NCBI GenBank assembly: GCA_900469955.1
Contig: UBYX01000042.1
Location: 1 to 64,000 of the forward strand
DNA: 64,000 bases
From: Hyphomicrobiales bacterium
GTDB lineage: Bacteria; Pseudomonadota; Alphaproteobacteria; Rhizobiales; Rhizobiaceae
Direction: 5' to 3'
This document shows positions 16,970 through 25,532 of this stretch, in pieces (position 1 is the stretch's first letter; the number at the start of each line of letters is the position of its first letter). Made by a program: the position numbers and the translations under genes. The notes beneath the pieces are model-generated. The model saw only the letters and a list, made by a program, of their open reading frames with translations. It was not told the origin of the DNA and did no database searches.

Positions 16970-18422
16970 AACATCTCCTCCTGCTGGCGCTTCGGCTTCT
17001 GGGAGACGTAGCGAGTGTATTCCGCCTCGAAATTCACGAACTCGCAGATAGTAGGATCGCCGAACCGGACCTTGATTGATGCCAGCTCAGCAATGCCTTC
17101 GACCTCGGACCCGAATACGGAGTTGATGACCGCCCAATCCTGCTTCGTGGCAGCGACCTTCTCGGGTTCCTTCTTGTATTTCTCCGGCCGGTAGAGCGTC
17201 AGGACGGCGTCGTAGTCGGCGCGCGAGCACCCTCTCCCCCGTAAAGGTCTGCTGCGATGGGCGAGGATTGTCGCGGCGGGAACCGAGCCCGTTTCGCTGG
17301 TTGAGGATTAGAACTGCGGACTGCGTCTCATAAGCTAGAGACTTGAGCTCCACGGTTACCTCGCCTGATATGCGATCGGGGAGATAGCTTCGGATCGCGC
17401 GGCTTCACCTTGCCGATATGGTCAATGACGATGAAGGGTGTCTTGCCGTTGGCTCGCTTCTTGATGAAGCGGCGGGCTTAGGCGACTAGCTTGTCGACGC
17501 CTTCACGTTGGCAGCGGATAATATCGAGAGGCTTGGAGTTAATCGCGGTGGCGAACATCACGCATGTGTCGCGCTGCTCCTCCGTCATTAGCCGTATCGG
17601 CTCTCGTTGCCGCTTCATGGAGATCCCGTGCACCTGGGCGATCGTTTGGGCGATGCACTGATCCGATGACTGTCATAGGAGAGGAAGAGGACCGGGTGAC
17701 CGAGATCCACCGCGTGGTAGATGAGCCGCATCGTGAGACTCGACTTGCCCTCGCCCGACGAGGAAAGCAGGCCATAGAGGTTGCCCGCCTCGAAAGCCGG
17801 CTCCGAAAGCAATCGAGCGATCACGGGCAATGCGATCGGTACGCCGCCGACGCCATCTCGTCTTGCTGATGCCTCGAATTTCGCAAGATACGATGAACCA
17901 GGGGATGCAACGGCAGTCGTTTCGCGGAACCGGCTTTTAAGCTCCTTCAGGCGAGATTCCATATGCTCTATCTCGTCGGCGAGCGTCAGGAGGGTATGCC
18001 CTTCGCTGGCGATGTCCGCGGCGATCTGCGCCTCTCCGGCAAGCTGCCGACCAAGCGCCACGCTCTTGATGACCTGAATGGCGCCATCGATGTTACGGCG
18101 GACCCATTGGGTCGGCACCGAGGATCATTAGGTTGGAGAGATACTTCGCTGGTGTCACGTCCCCGCAGCGCTCTGATTTGACCAGCTTCGGCATGAACGG
18201 CTTGAGAGAGACCGAATTGACGTGCTGTCCATTCCGGCGGAGGTCAATTGCCTCGCGGAATGCCGTCTGATGAACGCCTTCTGCGAAATCCTCAGGCTCT
18301 AGCCCACATTCGTCCAAGAGTGCGTTGTCGTTGAAGATGCAAGCAAGCAGCAATTCGGAGGCTTGGAACGCATCGTCCTCGGTTATACGATCGAAAGCGT
18401 CACGTTGTGCGAAGGCGTTCAT
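16966..18422 (-). pseudogene. phage DnaB-like replicative helicase, multiply frameshifted
   Basis: The pieces add up to about 485 codons, a normal DnaB length, but in several frames. They are an N-terminal helical domain (18422 to about 18100), then a linker and Walker A SSGEGKSS (about 17740), then IAQVHGISMKRQREP in another frame after about 17665. An in-frame TAA follows near 17478, then the Walker B-like TPFIVIDHIG (about 17430), LILNQRNGLGSRRD, and finally ADYDAVLTLYRPEKY to the stop. At least four frame changes plus one nonsense codon make it non-functional. It marks the region as a dead phage replication module. Confidence 0.8.
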
Positions 18423-18508
18423 GCGGCCTCCGCTTTCTCGACCGGATCGAAGCGATGAGGGTGGATCGACCAGCGCGCTTCAGCCTTAAAGCACGTGTGT
18501 GCATTCAT
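18419..18508 (-). CDS. possible 29-aa leader gene before the helicase
   Basis: A short frame (MNAHTCFKAEARWSIHP...) whose TGA overlaps the helicase ATG as ATGA, like the other genes of this operon. It may instead be the 3' tail of a longer phage gene whose front was lost when the DUF982 pair came to lie upstream. Too short to assign. Confidence 0.3.
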   Translation of the reverse strand: MNAHTCFKAEARWSIHPHRFDPVEKAEAA

Positions 18509-18530
18509 CACGCCACCCCAACATTCAACC

Positions 18531-18555
18531 GGAACGAGTCCGAAAGTGATTCGTT
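18531..18555 (+). promoter_or_regulatory. EcfG-type promoter for the DUF982 pair
   Basis: GGAAC (18531-18535), 16 bp, then CGTT (18552-18555): an exact match to the consensus of the general stress sigma factor EcfG. The ATG of the first DUF982 gene follows 31 bp later. Confidence 0.75.
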
Positions 18556-18586
18556 GAGTCGGGCAATTCGCGTGAGGTAATGCGTC

Positions 18587-18883
18587 ATGAGTGCCCGAAG
18601 AAACCAAATGTTCAGGCCTGTAAAGCTGCGTTTCGTAGGGAGCTCTCGATTCCGGGTTGTGAGGGACGCCCATCAGGCCATCAAGCGCCTCGCGACCGAG
18701 TGGCCACCCGAGAGCAGCCCGGCAATATCCCGCGCTACCCTCGCCTGCCTGAGGTCCTTCAACGATGACAACGACCCAGACGACGTCCGCAGAGCGTTCA
18801 TCGCTGCAGCACAAGAAGCTCATGTTGGATCGCGGGCTAAAGAGACGGGCGTGTCAGCTGAGGGCTCAGGATGTTCGACGTAG
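18587..18883 (+). CDS. DUF982 protein
   Basis: A 98-aa protein with VRDAHQAIKRLATEWPPE, then a helix with AC, then DDVRRAFIAAAQEAHV, the DUF982 pattern. The last 20 residues go beyond the usual end and overlap the next gene by 13 bp. It is the first of a tandem DUF982 pair under an exact EcfG-type promoter. Confidence 0.75.
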   Translation: MSARRNQMFRPVKLRFVGSSRFRVVRDAHQAIKRLATEWPPESSPAISRATLACLRSFNDDNDPDDVRRAFIAAAQEAHVGSRAKETGVSAEGSGCST

Positions 18884-19119
18884 ATTGGCCAATCCCGGTG
18901 TCCGTCGAACTGCACGGTCCCGGAGATTATGAATTGATCTTCTGCACTAGAGACGCTGCTGATTGCATGCTGGGCGATTGGCCGGTGGACGATGGCGAGC
19001 GGTTCCATGACGCGCTTCGAACGTTCATGCTCGTGATGGATGGTCGGGCAGAACCAGATGAAGCGAGGGAAGCATTCGTGGCGGCAGCAAAGGAAGCCGG
19101 CGTCTTGGTTGTGGAGTGA
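18871..19119 (+). CDS. DUF982 protein
   Basis: An 82-aa protein: VDWPIPVSVEL, then a Cys-containing strand, WPVDDGERFHDALRTFMLVMD, and DEAREAFVAAAKEAGV. It is a diverged paralogue of its neighbour rather than a recent copy. The start lies inside the neighbour's 3' end. Its TGA is two bases from the end of the convergent phage fragment. Confidence 0.75.
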   Translation: MFDVDWPIPVSVELHGPGDYELIFCTRDAADCMLGDWPVDDGERFHDALRTFMLVMDGRAEPDEAREAFVAAAKEAGVLVVE

Positions 19120-19121
19120 GG

Positions 19122-19297
19122 TCATGCCGCCACTCCCTGCCGTTCATTGCGCTGCTGGATGAGATTGAGCCAAGGCTGGTGGTATCGACCAGCGTGCACC
19201 TTCATGTCCCTCACGCCCCAGCAGATCGCTAGAGCGCAGGCTTCGGCCGCGTTGTGCGCCAGCGTCTTCTGCTTTGGGAGGGTGATAAGAGTCAAGC
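19122..19297 (-). pseudogene. C-terminal piece of a RuvC-like phage resolvase
   Basis: Minus-strand reading gives LPKQKTLAHNAAEACALA, then ICWGVRDMKVH and a basic tail ending in TGA. The AHNAAEACALA part looks like the last acidic helix of RuvC-fold Holliday-junction nucleases. The front of the gene is missing because the IS110 remnant begins at 19292. The family call is tentative. Confidence 0.4.
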
Positions 19298-19763
19298 GGC
19301 GATTTGGGTTTGGCTGATCTCTCTGTGCCGTCGCATAACAATACCGAAGACTTCACGGGCAATGTAGCGTTTGAGGCAGCGGATTGCCTCCAGCTTCGAA
19401 TTTCCCGCTGCGATGACGTCGGGCGACCTAGTCCTGCGTGCGAACGTCTAGTCGAAGTCGCCCGATAGCGATGATGTGGATGGCACTGTTGGCCGCGCGA
19501 TCACCGCCCCGGTTCAACCTGTGACGAACCGTTTTCCCTGAAGAGGCCGGTACCGGGCTGACGCCGCACAATGCTGCGAAGCTCGCTTCGGACCTCAGCC
19601 GGCCGGGATTGTCGCCAGCCGTCAACAGCAACTGTGCTGCGCTGTTCAAACCGATCGCGGCTTGAGCAAGCAGTTCGGGAGCGAGGTCCTTGACGATGGC
19701 CTCGATCATGTCGTCCAGGTCAGCGATCTCGTCATGCAGTTCGAGATAACGATGGGTCTACAA
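19292..19763 (-). mobile_element. IS110-family transposase remnant
   Basis: The C-terminal Transposase_20 domain is recognisable: GDNPGRLRSEASFAALCGVSP, then PASSGKTVRHRLNRGGDRAAN. After RTQD a TAG replaces the tyrosine codon usual at this place. A frameshift follows, and the last part (SKLEAIRCLKRYIAREVFG) ends at 19292. The N-terminal DEDD catalytic domain is missing, so the element is dead. It truncates the phage resolvase-like gene. Confidence 0.8.
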
Positions 19764-19804
19764 CCTGGCCAATTCCATCGCTCATTCGGAAATTGAAAAA
19801 GCTT

Positions 19805-19829
19805 GGAACTTATCGGTCGTCGGAGTGTT
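19805..19829 (+). promoter_or_regulatory. EcfG-type promoter for the DUF4142 gene
   Basis: GGAAC (19805-19809), 16 bp, TGTT (19826-19829), with the start codon 26 bp further on. Same architecture as the other EcfG-type sites in this window. Confidence 0.65.
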
Positions 19830-19854
19830 CATCCGCCGCAATAGGAGTACCGTA

Positions 19855-20385
19855 ATGAAAAAGATCATCATTGCCACAACACTTGTTCTTGCGGCATCAA
19901 CCGCCGCCCTTGCGCAATCGACCGCGGAAAGCACTGGCGCCAACTCTCTGATCGGGCGAGCTCCGTCCACGGAGGATTTCGTCATGCAGGCATCCGCTAG
20001 CGACATGTTCGAAATTGAATCGAGCAAGCTTGCTGTCGAGAAAGGTGACGAGGCGACAAAGACCTTTGCGCAGCAAATGATCACTGATCACGAAAAGACG
20101 AGCGCCGAGCTGAAGGCGTTGCTCGCCGGCGGAAAAGTGAAGGGAACGCCAGTCACAGCTATGACTGAGGATCACAAGGAAGAGGTGGACGGCCTGGCAA
20201 AGCTTTCGGACGCAGAGTTTAAGGAAGAGTATTTCGACGACCAAGTGGAGGCCCACGAAGACGCTGTGGATCTGTTCAAGCGTTACGCTGAAGGCGGTGA
20301 AAATGCCGAGCTGAAGGCGTGGGCCGCGAAGATCCTTCCGGCGCTCGAGCACCACTATAAGATGGCCCAGGATTTGGACAAGTAA
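19855..20385 (+). CDS. DUF4142 secreted protein
   Basis: A 176-aa protein with a signal peptide (KKIIIATTLVLAASTAALAQ) and a DUF4142 four-helix domain, a ferritin-like fold exported to the periplasm. Typical segments are STEDFVMQASASDMFEIE, FAQQMITDHEKTSAELK and YFDDQVEAHEDAVDLF. The start at 19855 has AGGAG upstream and begins the signal peptide. Such proteins are common general-stress genes in alphaproteobacteria, which fits the promoter. Own terminator downstream. Confidence 0.9.
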   Translation: MKKIIIATTLVLAASTAALAQSTAESTGANSLIGRAPSTEDFVMQASASDMFEIESSKLAVEKGDEATKTFAQQMITDHEKTSAELKALLAGGKVKGTPVTAMTEDHKEEVDGLAKLSDAEFKEEYFDDQVEAHEDAVDLFKRYAEGGENAELKAWAAKILPALEHHYKMAQDLDK

Positions 20386-20485
20386 CGTTGGCGCCATTGT
20401 AGCTGCCAAAGGCGATTCTACATTCTAGACACGCTTGGCCAACGGTGACCACGGATGTACTGGCACCGGTGAGAAGAGCGACGTG

Positions 20486-20525
20486 AGAAGGTCGGTACGA
20501 TTCGTTCGCCCGACCTTCTGCTTTT
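20486..20525 (+). terminator. rho-independent terminator
   Basis: AGAAGGTCGG (20486-20495) pairs perfectly with CCGACCTTCT (20510-20519) around a 14-nt loop, followed by GCTTTT. It lies 100 bp past the DUF4142 gene. Confidence 0.75.
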
Positions 20526-21080
20526 CCAGAAAGATTTTGCGCTGCGCGCTACCATCGCTCGCACCTGCGCGCTGGCCACTTCATTTCTAGGCGCATTGGC
20601 CGCAGCCGCCCTTGCGTAGTGTACGCAGTTTCAATCGACTCAGCTCCGGGAACTTTGCCTATCATAGGTATCACCCTGCCCGGCGTTTAATCGAAGTACG
20701 CCGAGAACCACTCCTGCCGCCATTGTCTTATCCAGGAAGATTGTCTCGCGACCAATAGCGAGGACCGACCTTGATACCGCGGACCAAAGGTTTTCAAGCG
20801 CCCGCGAAAGTAAGAGGATATCTCGTTTACCTGCGGCGGATCTTTCGGGGTCTGACCTTCTCAGAGCGTGGCCTACAATGGCGCAGCTGGGCATCGTGCA
20901 CAAACTACCGATTGCTCAATGTCCGTTCGATCGCGATTTATCGCGAATATTGCCTGTCAGCCTTGGCGGCGGAACCATCTGAAGCCATTCTGGTTGTTCA
21001 GGCGCTTGGGTGCGGGCGCTTGCAAGCTTGGAGCGGCCCGTCACAACCCTAACGAGTCGGATTAATAAACCGGGAGCGAA
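20526..21080. other. intergenic region before the phosphatase gene
   Basis: Apart from the EcfG-type promoter at 20971-20995, I see no gene here. Open frames on both strands lack ribosome sites and family resemblance. Confidence 0.5.
20971..20995 (+). promoter_or_regulatory. EcfG-type promoter for the phosphatase/nnrD operon
   Basis: GGAAC (20971-20975), 16 bp, GGTT (20992-20995). The first gene starts 85 bp downstream, leaving a moderately long leader. Confidence 0.6.
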
Positions 21081-21842
21081 ATGAAGCAAAACTGGCCCAA
21101 ACAGATTTGGATCGTGCGCCATGGTGAAAGCGCGGGGAACGTTGCCCGCGATGCCGCCGACTTTGCAGGCCATGCCCGCATAGATATTGCCGAACGGGAC
21201 GTCGATGTTCCGCTAAGCCCGCTTGGCCAGCAGCAGTCTGACGCACTGGCGGCATGGTTCTCTGCCCTACCCTTATCGGAACAGCCCAATGTCATATTGG
21301 CTTCGCCATACAGACGTGCAGTGCAAACCGCGAAAACTATATCTGAAAAGCTACCAGGGGCTCAGCGGCAGGTGGTCAGCGTCGACGAGCGGCTCCGGGA
21401 AAAAGAGTTCGGAGTACTCGACCGGCTGACGCGGCGGGGAATTGAAGAACTGCATCCGGACCAGGCGGAGTTTCGGAAGATTCTGGGGAAGTTCTATCAT
21501 CGACCACCAGCCGGAGAGAGTTGGTGCGACGTCATTTTACGTCTGCGGAGCATGCTGGATACGATCAGCCTGCACTACGCAGACCAGCGCGTCCTCATCG
21601 TTGCTCATCAGGTTGTCGTCCTGTGCATGCGCTACATCATCGAGAATCTGACCGAAGAGCAGATCCTGCAGATCGATCGGGAGGGCGATGTGGTGAATTG
21701 TGGTGTCACCGAATATGTGGCCAACTCCGGTAAGGATGTTGGAGGTGGTCTGGTCCTGAAGCGCTATAATTTCGTCGCGCCACTGATTGAAGCCGGCGCG
21801 CCGGTGACCGCACAGAAAGATGCGAACGTGGCTGCCAGATGA
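21081..21842 (+). CDS. histidine-phosphatase (phosphoglycerate-mutase-like) protein
   Basis: A 253-aa member of the histidine phosphatase superfamily. The catalytic RHGES is at residues 13-17, an ASPYRRAVQTA arginine motif follows, and the second histidine is in VLIVAHQVV. It dephosphorylates a small molecule or protein; the substrate is not visible. The start has GGGAGCGAA upstream. Its stop overlaps the ATG of the hydrate dehydratase gene as ATGA, so the two are made together, perhaps in nucleotide repair under stress. Confidence 0.88.
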   Translation: MKQNWPKQIWIVRHGESAGNVARDAADFAGHARIDIAERDVDVPLSPLGQQQSDALAAWFSALPLSEQPNVILASPYRRAVQTAKTISEKLPGAQRQVVSVDERLREKEFGVLDRLTRRGIEELHPDQAEFRKILGKFYHRPPAGESWCDVILRLRSMLDTISLHYADQRVLIVAHQVVVLCMRYIIENLTEEQILQIDREGDVVNCGVTEYVANSGKDVGGGLVLKRYNFVAPLIEAGAPVTAQKDANVAAR

Positions 21843-22717
21843 CGGCGATCCCGATCATCGACGCATACCTTCTTGGAAACTTGCCGCTGCCGCAGCCAGT
21901 TGCAGGCAGCAAGGAGGAGCGTGGCCGGGTCTGCATTATCGGCGGGAGCAGGGAAGTCCCTGGGGCGGTCCTCCTGGCAGCCTTGGGCGCTATGCGTGCC
22001 GGAGCCGGCAAGCTTCAGATTGTGACTGTCGATAGTCGCGCAGGTGCTTTGGCCACAGCGATGCCCGAGGCGTTGGTGATCAACCTGCCGGAAACGCCGT
22101 CAGGCGGACTCCAATCGGCCCCGATTGCGTCTATGGCCTCCAGGTGGGCTAACTCGCATGCGACACTTGTCGGACCCGGTATGGTGGAAGATCAGGAAAC
22201 TCACGAGATCCTGAAACTCCTTCTCGACAGAATCGGCGAAACAGTCATCGTCGTCGACGCCGGCGCCCTCCCGCAGATCACCGATCTTGGCGGAACGCTG
22301 CGTCGACTTGCCGGCCGGATCATCGTCACCCCTCATGCAGGAGAGATGGCGAACTTGCTGGGCGTGGATAAAGAAATCGTCGAGGCCGATCCTACGTCAG
22401 CGGCTTTACGACTGACCGACGAGTTCGGCCTAATCGTCATCATGAAGGGCAGCCAGACGATTATCACCGCCCCGGACGGGATCTGGCGCTATGAAGGCGG
22501 TTGTGTAGGACTGGCAACCTCCGGCTCTGGAGATGTTCTCGCCGGTATCGTGGCTGGATTGGCCGCACGCGGAACCAAGCCGGAAGCCGCAGCCATGTGG
22601 GGCGTTTTCCTTCACGGTGAAGCAGGATCGCAATTGTCGACGAAAGTGGGTCCCCTTGGGTTTCTCGCTCGTGAAATCCCAGACCTGATACCGAAGCTGA
22701 TGAGCGACACGCGATAG
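21839..22717 (+). CDS. nnrD: ADP/ATP-dependent NAD(P)H-hydrate dehydratase
   Basis: A 292-aa ribokinase-fold enzyme that converts damaged NAD(P)H hydrates back to NAD(P)H. Visible family motifs are GRVCIIGGSREVPGA, VVDAGAL, VTPHAGEMANLLG, VIMKGSQTII and the catalytic-loop GLATSGSGDVLAG near residue 225. The N-terminal epimerase half found in many bacterial bifunctional enzymes is absent, so this is the stand-alone dehydratase form. Coupled to the phosphatase upstream and under an EcfG-type promoter. Confidence 0.92.
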   Translation: MTAIPIIDAYLLGNLPLPQPVAGSKEERGRVCIIGGSREVPGAVLLAALGAMRAGAGKLQIVTVDSRAGALATAMPEALVINLPETPSGGLQSAPIASMASRWANSHATLVGPGMVEDQETHEILKLLLDRIGETVIVVDAGALPQITDLGGTLRRLAGRIIVTPHAGEMANLLGVDKEIVEADPTSAALRLTDEFGLIVIMKGSQTIITAPDGIWRYEGGCVGLATSGSGDVLAGIVAGLAARGTKPEAAAMWGVFLHGEAGSQLSTKVGPLGFLAREIPDLIPKLMSDTR

Positions 22718-23279
22718 GGCAGCGTCGCGCTCGACGGAGCCGCGGAGTGCTACACTTCCTGGATGCCGAGACGGCACCCTTCAATCGCCAGCCGTCGCTA
22801 CAAACCTCGCAGCCCTCGGCGCGGTAGTGGTGACTGGTGGTTTCCGTCTGATCCCGCCACTTCGGATTGCCACGTGCACTCGGTTTTCGGGATCGCCATC
22901 AACTTATCTTCCTCAATTCCGGCAGGACCGCTCTCCCCATGAAACCCGCGAAAGCGTGCTGGTCGCGCGAGACGTTGTGGATTTAGATTCCAGCGAATAC
23001 GCAGGACGCGCATTCATGGATTATGTCCGGCAACTGGGCCGCCAGGGTGGGATCATTCATCGATTTCCTCCGGTCGTACGTCCGCCGTCACGGCATCGTT
23101 CAGAACCAGGCGGTGGCTGAAGTTTGACCAAACTTATCTGTACCATTCGCTGCTGACTCGGTCACGGAGGAGCCCTTCGCTGAAAGAGATTTCGAGGTGA
23201 TCACTCCTTGAACTGCTGCAAAGTCGCCGGGTAGGTTGCGAACGTTGGCGCTGACTGTCCGCAATCCCCGTTCCCACAC
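22718..23279. other. intergenic region with no supported gene
   Basis: About 560 bp between nnrD and the convergent patatin gene. A plus-strand frame (22827-23120) contains some protein-like sequence (VVDLDSSEYAGRAFMDYV) but no ribosome site or recognised family. It could hold a worn gene remnant. Confidence 0.4.
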
Positions 23280-24293
23280 CTAACGTGTCAACCCAAACTC
23301 ATACTCTTCCATATGATCAGCATGGCTTCTTGGTAGGTCGGTTTCGCTAAGCCATCGAATTGCGATCTCAGCGTCGGACTTTCCCGTGTCTGTGCGTACC
23401 TTCATCGATGCAGCGGAAAACTCCAGCATCTTGCCGCCGACTTCCAGTTCGCCCTTGTACGAGACATGAAGTACGGAGATTGGCACTGGCCACCCTGATG
23501 ACCGGTGTTTCAGTAACTCGATCGACCGTTGGCTTTGATTGGACAACAGCAGGTCCTGCATGCGGTGGACCGCGTCATCGAGTGTCTTCGGCACAGCTCC
23601 GTTCGCTAGAACCAGATCGAAGGCCAAACATCTGATGGGATAGGCCGGCGGGTCCCGAAACAGCGGGAGTATCGGCAGATTAGCGATCAGACCGCCGTCG
23701 ACCATATGCCGACCGTCCAAGGGTTCGGACGGAAAAAGCACCGGAAAAGCCGAAGACGCCATCAGGTGGTCGATGGTGACTTCCATTTCTGAGGTGTCGT
23801 AAACATGCTCTTCCCCCGTCGAGACATCCGTCGCATTGACGACAAGGCGAACGTCTCCGCCGTTGAGATAGTCGAAATCGACAAGCCGGGCGAGCGTCTT
23901 CCGCATAGCCGAGCGCTCGAACAGGGATGGTGACGGCAGACCGCTCAGGCGCCGCCACCACAAGCCGAGAGGCGGCTGAAACAGACCCGGTCGACCGTGA
24001 AGGAGTGTGGCCAGCGACGACGCTATCTTCGAGCCGTCCCAGAAGTGGGCGAAATTAGCGATCGCAACATCGCTGGCCGCTAGCTTCCAGAACTGAGCCA
24101 GTCGCGCTAACCGGTCCTCAGGCCTGTTTCCGGCGATCAATGCGCCGACAACCGCGCCGACCGATGTCCCGGCAACACGCTTGGGGCGAATGCCCGCCGC
24201 GTGCAGGGCGCTGTACGCCCCGGCGTGGTAGGCACCCAGGGCGTTGCCTCCCGACAGACAGAGCCAGACTTCCGGGGAGACGCCGATCGTCAA
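23280..24293 (-). CDS. patatin-like phospholipase
   Basis: A 337-aa lipid acyl hydrolase. It shows the glycine-rich oxyanion loop (SGGNALGAYHAG, residues 14-25), the nucleophile elbow GTSVG with Ser44, and the catalytic dyad partner in DGG (199-201, VDGGLIANLP). All catalytic parts are present. No signal peptide, so cytoplasmic or secreted by another route. Its ATG overlaps the stop of the SDR gene by four bases, and it is transcribed with it from the EcfG-type promoter at 25188-25212. Confidence 0.9.
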   Translation of the reverse strand: MTIGVSPEVWLCLSGGNALGAYHAGAYSALHAAGIRPKRVAGTSVGAVVGALIAGNRPEDRLARLAQFWKLAASDVAIANFAHFWDGSKIASSLATLLHGRPGLFQPPLGLWWRRLSGLPSPSLFERSAMRKTLARLVDFDYLNGGDVRLVVNATDVSTGEEHVYDTSEMEVTIDHLMASSAFPVLFPSEPLDGRHMVDGGLIANLPILPLFRDPPAYPIRCLAFDLVLANGAVPKTLDDAVHRMQDLLLSNQSQRSIELLKHRSSGWPVPISVLHVSYKGELEVGGKMLEFSAASMKVRTDTGKSDAEIAIRWLSETDLPRSHADHMEEYEFGLTR

Positions 24294-25153
24294 GTCATGA
24301 TCTCGCCGCCTGTGACTGGAATAACCGCGCCAGTCATATAACTTCCGAGCTCCGATGCCAGGAGGACATAGGCGCCGGCGAGCTCTGCCGGCTGTCCGGC
24401 TCGCTTCAGCAGCGTCTGCTCACCGAACTTTGCGGCTTTTTCCGCCGGCATGGTTGAGGGGATCAGCGGCGTCCAGATCGGTCCCGGCGCAACCGCGTTC
24501 ACCCGGATACCTTTCTCGGCGAGCATTTCCGCGAGCCCAGCCGTAAAATTCGAAACCGCCCCCTTGGTCGATGCATAAGCCAAGAGTTGCTGCGATGGCT
24601 GTCTCGACTGGATCGAAGTCGTGTTAATAATCGCGCTGCCGGGCTTCATGTGAGGAGCCGCAGCTTTCGACAAGAAGAACGGCGCATAGATGTTCGTTCG
24701 GAACGTCTCGTCCCATTCCTCGGCGGTAATGTCGGCGATGTCGGCATAGGTCCGCTGGAAGGCAGCGTTGTTCACCAGAATATCGAGACCCCCGAACTCG
24801 TCCACAGCGCGCTGCACCAGCGTCTTGCAGTAATCTTCGGATTTGATGTCACCGGCCAGCACCAGCGCCTTGCGTCCCGCGTCCTCGACCCATTTGGCCG
24901 TATCTTGGGCGTCTTCGTCCTCGTTGAGGTAGGAGATGACAATGTCGGCGCCTTCGCGGGCAAAGGCGATCGCCACTGCCTTGCCGATACCGGAGTCGGC
25001 GCCGGTGATAAGTGCAATCTTGCCTTCGAGCTTGCCATTTCCCTTGTAGGATTTTTCGCCGTGGTCGGGAATCGGGTCCATCAGCGCCGTCTTGCCCGGC
25101 GGCTTCTGCTGTTGTTCGCCATAGGGAGGGGAGGGGCGACGGATGTCTGTCAT
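24290..25153 (-). CDS. SDR-family oxidoreductase (YghA type)
   Basis: A 287-aa short-chain dehydrogenase with the N-terminal extension typical of the YghA/general-stress group (RRPSPPYGEQQQKPPGK). Key sites are the NAD(P) motif TGADSGIG (50-57), NNA (128-130), Ser180, Tyr193 and Lys197. The start at 25153 has AGGAG; the frame goes on to 25219 without a ribosome site. Stress-induced NADP-dependent reductases of this type are common in the alphaproteobacterial stress regulon. Coupled to the patatin gene. Confidence 0.9.
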   Translation of the reverse strand: MTDIRRPSPPYGEQQQKPPGKTALMDPIPDHGEKSYKGNGKLEGKIALITGADSGIGKAVAIAFAREGADIVISYLNEDEDAQDTAKWVEDAGRKALVLAGDIKSEDYCKTLVQRAVDEFGGLDILVNNAAFQRTYADIADITAEEWDETFRTNIYAPFFLSKAAAPHMKPGSAIINTTSIQSRQPSQQLLAYASTKGAVSNFTAGLAEMLAEKGIRVNAVAPGPIWTPLIPSTMPAEKAAKFGEQTLLKRAGQPAELAGAYVLLASELGSYMTGAVIPVTGGEIMT

Positions 25154-25187
25154 AGCAAAGCTCCTGGATTGATTGTCGTTGGTTGCA

Positions 25188-25212
25188 AACCTTGGGAACA
25201 GCACAAGGTTCC
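25188..25212 (-). promoter_or_regulatory. EcfG-type promoter for SDR-patatin operon
   Basis: On the minus strand: GGAAC (25212-25208), 16 bp, GGTT (25191-25188). The SDR start codon lies 34 bp downstream. Confidence 0.7.
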
Positions 25213-25326
25213 GCACCAAATCGCTGATGAGAGAGAGGAACTATTTCTCGCTTCGGCGCTTCTCGACGTTGCATCCCTTGCAACGCGCTTCCTATGCTTT
25301 CAATCCTCTCCATTGCTCGGTCAAAT

Positions 25327-25530
25327 ATGCTTCTTGCGCTGACACCTGAACGCTCCACCGGTTTCCTGCCCCTGGACCACGATGCGGCTCTCAGAGACGG
25401 CCGTTCTGTCGTGCTGGTGGGTGCGGATGGATCGATCAATTGGTGGTGCGCGCCGGTGATGAACGCTCCGCCGCTGTTCAATCGGTTGCACAATCCCGAG
25501 GGCGGGCGCTTCTCAGTCACCCCGACGCGG
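25327..25530 (+). pseudogene. N-terminal fragment of a GH15-type glucoamylase/trehalase
   Basis: About 68 codons give FLPLDHDAALRDGRSVVLVG, then ADGSINWWCAPVMNAPPLF and GGRFSV. This is the opening of bacterial GH15 glucoamylase-like enzymes (usual form: LVGxDGSIDWLCxPRFD). After about 25530 the homology stops and a histidine-kinase segment begins in another frame. The catalytic (alpha/alpha)6 barrel is absent, so it is dead. Confidence 0.6.
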
Positions 25531-25532
25531 CC

